Assembly (NCBI GenBank): GCA_948146395.1
Contig: OX411543.1
Coordinates: 20,113,459 to 20,177,458, forward strand
Origin: Fragum whitleyi
Lineage: Eukaryota > Mollusca > Bivalvia > Cardiida > Cardiidae
Direction: 5' to 3'
Length of the DNA: 64,000 bases
Part shown: positions 46,187 through 55,394 of the stretch, in pieces
Numbering within the stretch: the stretch's first letter is position 1
Layout of the letters: the number at the start of each line of letters is the position of its first letter
Made by a program: the position numbers and the translations under genes
The notes under the pieces: generated by a model
The model's database searches: none
What the model was told of the DNA's origin: nothing
The model's input: only the letters and a program-made list of their open reading frames with translations

Positions 46187-46210
46187 TATATTTCACATTA
46201 AGCCATTGGT

Positions 46211-47089
46211 ATTCCTTGGCTAATTTTGCCTCAGACTCTGTTTATTTTCCGTCAGTGAAATCGGAAGATCACGGACGATCGACAAATTCCACCAATTAAC
46301 ATTAAGATTTAAGCGTTTATTAGATGCATGTAGACTACTCAGACCTGTGGTGTAGAGGTTAAGACACCCGCTTCTGATTCAAGAGAACCTAAGTTCAATC
46401 CGTGTGAGAGAAAGAATATTTTTCTGCCTCGTTTTCTATTTTTTTATTTTTTCTGTCTTACAATCACGTATGTTATTTTTCAGACGGAGGGTGTATTAGG
46501 GTTTTCCAACTTTCTTGTAATTTTGAAGACATATTTTTTCATATATTAAGTTTACTTTTGAAACAGAAAAGGTGGCTCTGCTGATGCGGGATGTCCTTTT
46601 GAAAACTTTGGCAACGGTGCTTTCTTACCTTTGGGGAAGGTTCTAAATTAGGCTTAAGCGGAAAAATTTGCTGTTTTCTGAAAATTGGGAAACAACTTTT
46701 CATGTTGGTTAAAGAAAAATAAGTGCAGTGTTTATGTATATATTTCACTTTTATACAACAATAAAATATTATTTTCATCTTAGATGTCGCGATAAGAATC
46801 AGCAGAAAGTGGTCGTTCAATAATTAATTCCTTAGTGTGAACTTTTAATAGGGACGAAGAAGAGTATCAAAAAAAAAAAAAAAAATAGCACCTCGGAGAC
46901 TTGAACTCATAGATGTGTGATCGAAAGCAATACACCTTAACTGACTGAGCTATTCTTTCATACTCTAACTTGCTGGTTAAATCAATAAGTTATTAACGGT
47001 TTAGGTAATTTGAACTTGGAGATCTTCCGAAGATATACGGAATATGCACAGAGTCTCAGGCGAAATTAGCCAAATAATAATAGATTCAT
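46211..47089. mobile_element. TIR element with tRNA-like modules near both ends (family X, copy 2)
   Basis: Inverted ends ATTCCTTGGCTAATTTTGCC / CGAAATTAGCCAAATAAT with GACTCTG and CGGAAGATC sub-ends. Plus strand at 46348-46402: TGGTGTAGAGGTTAAG and AAGTTCAATCCG. Minus strand near the other end (about 46890-46955): TAGCTCAGTCAGTTAAG and GAGTTCAAGTCTC. Both pairs resemble Pol III A/B boxes and point inward. No coding frame. Confidence 0.65.
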
Positions 47090-47801
47090 TAGCTTCTGTA
47101 AACAAGATCATGGCTTTGAGTTTGTTGTCATGCTTGCATCTCTCAATTTGTAACTGAAACTAGCTGACAGAATTCAACCAATTCTAAAATAATCATCCTT
47201 GAGAGATCTGTGTTCTCTCAGATTTTCTCCATAAATTCCAATCAGGCAATGTTTCTATTGGCTTGCAAATATTCAAAAGGAGTCCCATATGGGAAGTTAT
47301 ATAAAAAAAAATCCTTTGAAACTGTTGGAAAGAATTAGACCAAATTGTGCAGGCATGATAATTGAGACCTGGCCTCTAAAAAATGTCAAAGGCATCAGCA
47401 AAAAGTGCATCTCCCATGGTGAATTTCCATTGTTTGGAACAATTGCACCAAACAACCAGATTTTCTCGCTATTTGTGACAGCCATTTTATTGTTAGCTGT
47501 CAAATACAACAGTCTCCCTCTTGTGGTGGCTAGTGCAATCTGATGTATTTCAGTAAACCTTAAAGAACCTCATTTGAGGGCACTGGAAAATATTAAATTT
47601 GATGACTCAGTCTTGAGTTAATCTTAGAAAAAACTTGTGGGCACTCTAGAGGTCACATATTTTGGCTCATTAGTCTCTTGAAACTTAGTCAAAATGTTTA
47701 TCTGCATGATATGTCATATAAGTTCAGGTCAAGTTGGGTCAAAAACTAGGTCATGTTTGCACACTAGAGGCCACATTTTTAGCTCAAATGTCTTGAAACC
47801 T

Positions 47802-48065
47802 GAGGTGCGTTTTTTAGAGCGAGGGGAAAAATCCCGCTAAATAAGATTTTTAAGACGTCGTAAGAAACGATTTTCGATATTTTGAGTGAAAGCATTCTAC
47901 GTCGTCAAGGCTACTGGTTTTAAGCAAATGCAAAAGCATCTTCGTTTCCTCATTAAGATATCTTAAGATTCTTATTAAGCAGCTTAAAAATCTTAATCTA
48001 AAAAACGCTACATCTTAAAAATCTTAATGAGATTCTTAAGAATCTTTATCTAAGAAACGCACCTC
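47802..48065. mobile_element. MITE family T (copy 2)
   Basis: GAGGTGCGTTTTTTAGAGCG to TCTAAGAAACGCACCTC, homologous along its length to 29431-29699; flanked by CTG on both sides if the ends are AGGTGCG / CGCACCT. Confidence 0.8.
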
Positions 48066-49980
48066 TGGTCTACATAATACCTTTGATGTGTTTAAAATTG
48101 GGATAGGTCAGTTAAAAAATATCCCATAATAACACTTTGGGTAACTTTTTTATATTCAATTGTCTTGAAACTGAAATATTATGTTTCTATATGATAATCT
48201 GAAGTATAATTCAAAATTGGGTCTATATAGGTAAAAAAAACTGGGCAAATCTTTGTAAAACACTGAGATCTTTTTCTACATGGAGTTTGGTTACAGTTTC
48301 ATAATAGATGTTTTGGAATTTTGCAATCAAAGAAATTTGACTACTATAAAATTCTTTGAGAATCTCATTTTGGCCAATTTTGATATTTGTAAATTTAATG
48401 CAATTTCAGTAAAAGTATATTGAATTTTGCACTCTTAGAACTATTTGCATGTCAAAATATATTCTGGATGTAATTGCTTTGTCTATCTTTCAATTTAATC
48501 GGCTTCTAGAGAAAAAAGAAATAAAAGCAAATGGACAGAAATTATATGTTTGGAATGATTAAAGTAGACAAGTAAAGAGGATGTCTATATCATAGCATGT
48601 AATTTACATAGGGGCTTCAGACTTTAATTTACATATTTCTACATAAAACATGCGCAGATCAAGAATTTCTACTCTCTGTGAGGTTGGGGCAGATTGTAGT
48701 TACAACATTTCGCTCTCTCACTGACCAAATGAATCTTTGATTCTTCAAAATTTCCAACCTGTTAACCATATTCTTGCTGAATCATGCAGATTTATTCAGA
48801 GATCTTAGGCCCATTTTACAAAACATCATACGATCTTTTTTTGCGTACAACAAATATTAAAGTTGCTACTACAGAAGTGATTGAATATGGAATTCTGAAA
48901 TGCACCATCTCATTGAAATTGTCTTCTAAAGACGATTCCAATGAGATATTGCAAGGCAGAATCCAACAATGAATGAAAACACCAGATACGATTTTTGATT
49001 TTTACTTACGCCTAATTTTTGGTAAAGTTTAGTAAAACAGGGCCTTGAACTTCCAATTTGAGAGGTCACAGGTTTGAATTGACCGACAACATGTGTCTAA
49101 ACATTGTCTGCCAGAAAATGAATATTTATATGACCAAAGATATGTCAGATTTCTTTGACTGGTTAAGGCAGTTTACGGATGCTCAGTATAGTATTGCCTA
49201 ATGCTTATAACCCCCAAGACATTCACTATGATATGTGCAACATCAGTCCTGCATTCAGAATGACAAAACAGTGCAAACTGCTTAAAAATTATACCCTGCT
49301 TTGCTGGCTAATCCATGTGCAAAGCTGGGTATACCTTGGTTTATTTGACCTGAATTTGACCTCTGTGGAAAAAATGCTTAGATAACAATTACCGCCATAT
49401 TTTTCTTCAATCAACAAAATACATATTACATTCAATGCCGTTTGTTATTCATTCCTATGAAAGCATGTGCAAAGCCGAGTAGGAAAAATCATTTTTTTCT
49501 TCATCTAAATAGCAGAGGTCAGATTCCGGTCAATAAAATAGCGATATAAAATTTGTAAACAGTACATGAGTATACTTGCACTGATTTTTCATCCAGTCCA
49601 GGACCAAGGTCGGGATTCCATGTATTTGAAGAATATCAAGGCTCCACGTATTTGGAGAATGGACTGGTGACTTAATCAGGAGAAAAGTGCTAAAAGCTAT
49701 AAATAATGCATGGTATTGATGCTATCCTAATGTTAGAGTACGTCTACTCATTAATAAGAATTATGGGTAATAGCCTTCAGATTATTGAAAACCACAATGT
49801 TTTATAGGGTCATGGTGTATATGGCAGTGCATATGTGAGGGTTTGCATCTTTTAAATTTCTTAAGAAAAGGTCTTGATAAAAAAAACCAACAGAAATATA
49901 AAAGGAAGTAAGATGAATTGCTCCTTGAAGTATTTCTTCAAATGGTTTTATTTTCAATTAACTTGTTGACGAAATTTTGA
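48066..49980 (+). other. Calcium-sensor intron 2 without recognised features
   Basis: AT-rich. A short frame at 48784-48972 has no motif or paired splice sites. Nothing else recognised. Confidence 0.5.
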
Positions 49981-49984
49981 TTGA

Positions 49985-50125
49985 TCCCAAAACAAGGGCT
50001 GGCAGGCCTGGCTCATTATGACCCTTAAATCTTTAAACATCTTCTCCTATATCAGAGGGCCAATTTCAGCCAAACTTGGCGAAAATGGGTGACCCTTTTG
50101 AAACTTGTTTGCAACATAAGGAAAC
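49985..50125 (-). repeat. Fragment of the GCTCACCT-type tandem repeat unit
   Basis: TTAAACATCTTCTCC, GCCAATTTCAGCCAAACTTG and GGGTGACCCTTTTGAAACTT match the reverse complement of units in 24545-25590. Confidence 0.65.
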
Positions 50126-50284
50126 TTCATTCAATCTTTTCTTGTTCCAAGGAAGTGGTTTTTGGGTCATAGAGGCCAAAAGTCAATATTGCAATTCCAC
50201 TTTGTCCCAAAAACATTTCTGGATGTAAATCACAAAGCAATTGACCCTTCTGCACTGATTGCATTCTTCAGGAACAAAGAGCAG

Positions 50285-50334
50285 CTGGTGGTGGTGGTGT
50301 GTGTGTGGAGGGGGGGGGGGGGGGGGGGGGGGGG
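50285..50334 (+). repeat. (GGT)n(GT)n tract ending in a 25-base G run
   Basis: GGTGGTGGTG, GTGTGTGTGG and then 25 consecutive G (50310-50334). A likely polymorphic or assembly-fragile site. Confidence 0.95.
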
Positions 50335-50454
50335 TATTAGCCGACTTTCTGCTAGTTCTTGTACAAAATCACATGAAAGCAAATTTTTAGGTCTGTACAG
50401 GAAAGACGGTGAGTGCAAAAATAATTAAATGTCATGTTAGATAATAAACTTGGC

Positions 50455-50601
50455 AAAATAACAATAAAATTAAACTTCTGGTTTAAAAAAGTGAAACCAT
50501 CTGGTGTAGACTTAAATCAGATTGCACATATGTGCATGCTGATCTTTGTTTGTATGTCCTGTCAAAGTAGAAATATTTTAGATTCATTAAGGCCAGGGTT
50601 A
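50455..50601. mobile_element. piggyBac-like MITE, family Q (partial)
   Basis: AATCAGATTGCACATATG / TGCATGCTGATC hairpin and the end AAGGCCAGGGTTAA; the left end is lost. Confidence 0.6.
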
Positions 50602-50934
50602 ATGATATTTTTGTGTTTTTGATCCTTGGTATGAACAGAAAAAAATGGTTGAACTAATTGGTAAGATAGCATAACCATTAGAAACAAGAAAGAGAATTAA
50701 TGAGGCATCAAAACACATTGATAAGCGCAAAAAATCAATTGCTGTAAAATGATAAGCATCGTATCTATGGTTACAAAAACATGAAAATCTTCTTTTATAA
50801 TACCTAGGAAAATTAATGGTCAACCATGTTTCATTTTCCTGATAGGATAAAATGTTGAGTCTTAGACTTCACAGGAAAAGGGGATTTTAGCTGGAAACCT
50901 ATAAGAATAAAAAATCTGAGGGTAACATACAACA

Positions 50935-51215
50935 TATAATACTTACTTAGTGTTTTGTATGAAAAGAAATATCTATGAGGTGGGAAGAATTGATAATTGT
51001 CGAGGCTTAGTTAGATATTTTTTTCATACAATACACTAAGTATGTATTGTATTTATGTTATAACCTCTATTTGTCTTGTTTGCTTCAATGTTTCTAAATG
51101 AAATGCAAGTTTCTAAAAATAACCGCATTATATCATTGTTCTAAAAATAACTATGTGATATCATAAAAAATTTCATATGGGATGTTATCACACGGATATT
51201 TGTTATAAGCTTATT
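50935..51215. repeat. Palindrome-containing repeat family U (copy 2)
   Basis: Shorter, internally deleted palindrome (ATACTTACTTAGTGTTTTG / CAATACACTAAGTATGTAT) followed by the same TGCAAGTTTCTAAAAATAAC and GGATGTTATCACACGGATA segment as at 42476-42790. Confidence 0.75.
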
Positions 51216-51689
51216 GAGTTGTCCAAGACTGTGAATGATTTCTATAAACCATCTGCTAAATCACTAAAGTCCCCCCAGTATGGGGCTGTAGTTTTCGATG
51301 TTTTTGTGGCAACTTGATGGTTTTTTCGAGAAAATATCATTTATGATGAAATTGCACACTCAAACATGGGTTATATATTATCCGCTATTTTAACGAAACG
51401 TTAATGACGTCACATTTCTTAATTGGTTTTCATTATAATGTAATTTGAAGAAGGCATATACCTAACCTAAAATACTATAGGTGTAGTTTCAAAACTGAGC
51501 TCTGACATAGTCGCTGAGTCCATTTCCATTGGTAAATCAGGATTAATAAAGGAGCAAAAGGAATTTTAACCTGATCCTTTAACTACAATTATGAAAATAC
51601 ATGTTTTTAGTGAACCTAATGTTTTAAGACAAGCAGTATTGTTTGTTAAGAAGGTAAATTCGGAACTTTTTATGTTTTATTCTAACCTG

Positions 51690-51780
51690 TTTTATCTATT
51701 TTGAACTAATGGCACGAGAATCTTAACGGTGAAAAGTTGATTTCACGGCTCACCGCACAACATCTACCTATATTAATAAT
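51690..51780 (-). repeat. Dispersed repeat family V (copy 2)
   Basis: Reverse complement carries ATATAGGTAGATGTTGTGCG, GTGAGCCGTGAAATC and ATTCTCGTGCC, matching 8665-8765. Confidence 0.55.
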
Positions 51781-51926
51781 CCTACGAAATATACATGTTG
51801 TTGTAGTTATTTTGAAAAATATTTTGTTTGACATTTCCAAAGAATTCAAGTGGAGACAATTTATCTGTCTGTGTATCTGGACAGTATGATCAAAGTCTTC
51901 ACCCTGTATTCTGCAATCAGTTTCTC

Positions 51927-52120
51927 ACCAAAGGTCTGGATAAGACAGGGTAATACCAGTCTAAAATCTTTATCTTGCAACAAAACCCTATGATGTGGGT
52001 ACTCATTGGAATTGTCTCATCAAGACAATTCCAATGAGTATCCAAAAGATAGGGTTAAAGCAAGGACTAGTAAAATATTCAAATTTGAAATCCAAAATAG
52101 CCCCTTTAGTTGTAGCTCTG
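51927..52120. repeat. Dispersed repeat family W (copy 3)
   Basis: Contains the perfect palindrome TACTCATTGGAATTGTCT / GACAATTCCAATGAGTA (52000-52041) and the GTAGCTCTGCC end. Confidence 0.65.
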
Positions 52121-52289
52121 CCAGTCACTCAAACAATAAATGTTCAAACTGTGATTTGCATTATATCATTGGTGAGTGGCTGTCCAGGTTGCTCATTGTA
52201 TGGCCTTCACACAATTCTAATTTTGTTTTAAACAAATTGCCAATTTTGGGAACATTGAATCAAGGCTGGGTCAAGTTCTCCCATCAATG

Positions 52290-52890
52290 ATTAATTAGAA
52301 AGCAGGGAGTGTAGGCTAAGATCAGACAGCATGTCTGTGCAGGCTGGTCTTGGTCTATACTGTCTGTCAAAGCTTTGTGTACAGCATGAAAAAAGTTATA
52401 ATTAAAAATTATCATATACAGACTTGAAATTTATTATTCAAAACTGATGTTAGCATTTCCATGTTGGTTTTTTAGCACCTTTTCTAATACATGCCATATT
52501 TGAAAAAAGATTCTATATTTGAGTTGGACTTAATAGCTTTTATCATATCTCTGCAGCTGGAGCACCTAACAAAGGAGTCCTAGTGTTTAATTGCACTTTA
52601 GTATGTGTCACTATTCCTAGGGTAGCCGCCAGCTGTTACCCCACTCAGGTTAACGATTATCTCATCATTGATGAGAGACAAATGAAGATTTTGTAGGGAG
52701 CGAAATTTTAACCTTTATCATGCTGAATAAGAACCTTGACAAAATAAAAATCACAGTGCTAAAAGCACTGTTACACTGATTATGAGTCAGTATTTATTTT
52801 ACAAATATGTTTTAGCTTATTCTTGTTTAAAAGTCTTTACATCCAGCCTATGTTTTAATATTTTTGGTTCAGCTTGACAAAGGTTAAAAA
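52290..52890. repeat. Cluster of family Q scraps and a SINE-A fragment
   Basis: 52290-52402: family Q half with GATCAGACAGCATG / TGCAGGCTGGTC. 52552-52695 (minus): SINE-A body (GGAGCACCTAACAAAGGAG, TTAACGATTATCTC). 52711-52890: degraded family Q from TTAACCTTTATCATGCTGAA to TTCAGCTTGACAAAGGTTAA without its hairpin core. Confidence 0.65.
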
Positions 52891-53455
52891 AGAAAAGAGA
52901 GTGAAAATTCAGAGGTCCACAAAGTCATTCAGTTGATGACTAATTACAGTAACTTAGACAACTGTTTCTTGATTCTTTGAATCATAGAATTTTTGCCTAC
53001 AACAATAAACATCTTTCATATTTAAACAGTCTGAAAGTAGTCATATTTCTGAGATGATATTTTTATTAATATACTTAAGTAATTAGATATATATTTATAT
53101 ATATTACTTAACCATCTAAGAGAGGAAAATATTCTCAGATACTTTTACTTATCATGAAGCATTGGATTTCATTAAAAATATCAAAGTGCTTTAGAACATT
53201 GTCAGCATTTGAACATTTACTGTCAATTGAAGAAGTTTATATTTTCAGTAACAAAAATCAAAGTACTATAAGTGATGCTGGTTATTTGTCTGCTAAATGT
53301 TCATTGATTGTTATTCTGATAAAGGATAAGGGCTCCAATTATTAATGAAAGATATTAAATCATTTGAAAGTGCAGTTTTATAAGGCATTCAAAAATAAAC
53401 TAACTTTAGAATTTTAAGAAAGCCAGAATAACATCATTCTTGCACAAATTTCTAT

Positions 53456-53524
53456 ATTTATCTCCCATTAACTCCCGATAGGGATCAAACAGAGTGTTCG
53501 CGGCTGTGACGTCATGGAAATCAT
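53456..53524 (+). repeat. DIRS left inverted terminal repeat
   Basis: 69 bp that pair with 58632-58697; the outer 39 bp (53456-53494) also pair perfectly with the ICR at 58405-58443. Contains a CRE palindrome TGACGTCA (53507-53514). The 5' leader to the first ORF is about 640 bp. Confidence 0.9.
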
Positions 53525-54164
53525 ATCGAGGTTGTTCCTGGAAGTCTAGTCAGCAAAATTTCGGAGCTCAAATCTTTTTAATTATAATCGTGTTATATAG
53601 GGTTTAAAATAATTTTCATTTTAATTTCTATCTTTCCTGGACTATTGTGTGTCATTAGCTGCGAATATTTCGGTGGAAAAGGTAATTTTTCGGCGTTTAT
53701 TTGTCTTTTTCTTAGAATGCCTCTTTGTCTTCGTAAATTCCTTTGTTTATGCTAGCACACGTGGTTAAAAAACCGTTTGCGGCAATAAGTTAGAAATCAC
53801 CTAATTTCATGTCTAATGACATGCGTCGGTAATTGGCGCAGCCTTAATAGGCATACAGCTTGACAAATTGTCAATCTGCTCAGTCCTAATAGGACGGAAT
53901 ATACTAAATAAAATGTAGGTTCCAAGTTCCAATGAATAAAGATACGTAATACGTGTCAGAAAATAGGCTGTTTTTGTTTACTCTCAGGCCTACTCTACGT
54001 AAGTTAAATAATCAAGATATATGATTCAAATGAATCAACCACCATCGATTTCTGATTTCAATTAATAATAAGGCGAGTTTTGAAATTCTATGTCTCGTTT
54101 GGTAATTGCGAAAAGCATTTGGTAATAAGGGTTGTCTTTGGCTTTCAGAACGGTGCGGGGCGAG

Positions 54165-55394
54165 ATGGAAGAAGACGGTCAATCTAGTCACAGTCATGTG
54201 ACTCCTATAGCGCCCCCTAATCCAGCGGCAGCAAAATCAAAGAAAGATCACGTGACTGGTCAAGATGATCACGTGATGATTCAGGAAACAGCGCGAAAAG
54301 ATGCGCAAAAGGATGTGCAGCCGAAAAAAGTGGCAGCTGAATCGAGAGTTCAGCAATTTATTCAGAAAAGTGAGACGATGCTAAAAACATTTGCGGATAA
54401 TATGGTAACATATACTGCCCAACAGTCCAAAATAAATTCATTGTCGTCGGATATCAATGAGATCAAAGAACAATTGAAATCGCTAAAGCGTCCGGCGGAG
54501 CGCGCACCTGTTGAAGACACTTCCGCCAAGCGTCCAAAAACAGCTGATCGGCCTCTTCAGTCGACTTGTTCCGGGTCCGAATCGGGCGATGATGAGTCGG
54601 AACTTGATGGATTGCTGCTTGCTTCGGCAGCACATCCTTCCGATTCAGAGGAAGATCAGAATATGTCCGAAATGCTGTCGGACTACGGCGATTTTTTCTC
54701 ATCGGAGGAACAGACGGGTCCGGCGATCTCGCAAAAGGTGGCCGATGTTTTAAATAGTTCTCTTCGGCCCACAAAACGGATACAGGAAGACAAGATAAAA
54801 AGTCTCGAGCAGAAATACAAACGTCCTGAAAATGTTACTGCTCTCCAATGCCCCACAGTCCCCAATATTTTGTGGCCACAACTCAGAAATAACACTCGGA
54901 CAATTGACATCGGGCGGGCTAACACTATAAAGCATCTTAATCGGGCAGCCATCCCTTTAGTTATGGCAATGGAAAATGCCTGTGATAAACAGAAGCAAGA
55001 CATAAATAAACTGAAATCTTACATTTGGGACTCATTTAAATTGATTTGCCACTCTGTACAGACGGTCAATATGCAACGAAGAGAAACTGTTAAACGTGAA
55101 CTACACCCTAAATTTCGACAATTATGTGCAGATGACAATAAAACTACAGACACGGGGCTTTTGGGAGACAATGTCCCAGAGCTGGCAAAAAGTCTTGATG
55201 GGTCAAAGAATATTCAATTAACAAGTAATCAGCCTTTTTTATCATCAGGGAGGGGGGGCAACAACAAGTCCAATTACAAAAACAACAATACAACAAGGAC
55301 TGCCACCCCTCACAAACCAAATCAGTGGAGGTCACCAAAGGGAAAGGCCAATATGTCCGGTCACAACAAAGCAAAGAACTTCCGGAGAAATTGA
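54165..55394 (+). CDS. DIRS ORF1, gag-like protein (409 aa)
   Basis: First ATG of the frame at 54165 (MEEDGQSSHSHV); the frame is open for 11 codons upstream but without ATG. It should encode the nucleic-acid-binding structural protein of the element. Visible features: a proline/alanine/lysine-rich start, a likely helical segment around KINSLSSDINEIKEQLKSLK, an acidic serine-rich stretch (GSESGDDESELDG), a central alpha-helical region, and a basic Asn/Gly/Arg-rich tail. No CCHC zinc knuckle is seen. It overlaps ORF2 by 70 bp (ORF2 in the -1 frame). Function follows from its position in DIRS elements. Confidence 0.85.
   Translation: MEEDGQSSHSHVTPIAPPNPAAAKSKKDHVTGQDDHVMIQETARKDAQKDVQPKKVAAESRVQQFIQKSETMLKTFADNMVTYTAQQSKINSLSSDINEIKEQLKSLKRPAERAPVEDTSAKRPKTADRPLQSTCSGSESGDDESELDGLLLASAAHPSDSEEDQNMSEMLSDYGDFFSSEEQTGPAISQKVADVLNSSLRPTKRIQEDKIKSLEQKYKRPENVTALQCPTVPNILWPQLRNNTRTIDIGRANTIKHLNRAAIPLVMAMENACDKQKQDINKLKSYIWDSFKLICHSVQTVNMQRRETVKRELHPKFRQLCADDNKTTDTGLLGDNVPELAKSLDGSKNIQLTSNQPFLSSGRGGNNKSNYKNNNTTRTATPHKPNQWRSPKGKANMSGHNKAKNFRRN

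Larger units (their letters stand above)
45282..46205. repeat. Hairpin family H copy, split by a Tc1/mariner-like insertion
   Basis: Left arm GATGGCTCAGGGTGAAACAG and inner CTGCCTAT..ATAGGCAGTTACAACTA run to 45343; the outer right arm TTTCACATTAAGCCAT resumes at 46189. Removing 45344-46186 and one TA restores a continuous hairpin. Confidence 0.75.

Noticed and set aside
54132..54164. Upstream TTG start for DIRS ORF1
   Set aside because: No ATG there; the first ATG is 54165. The GTG (55325) and TTG (57160) of ORF2/ORF3 are likewise numbering points, not claimed starts.
54463..54774. Antisense frames over DIRS ORF1
   Set aside because: Shadows of the sense ORF; no independent motif.
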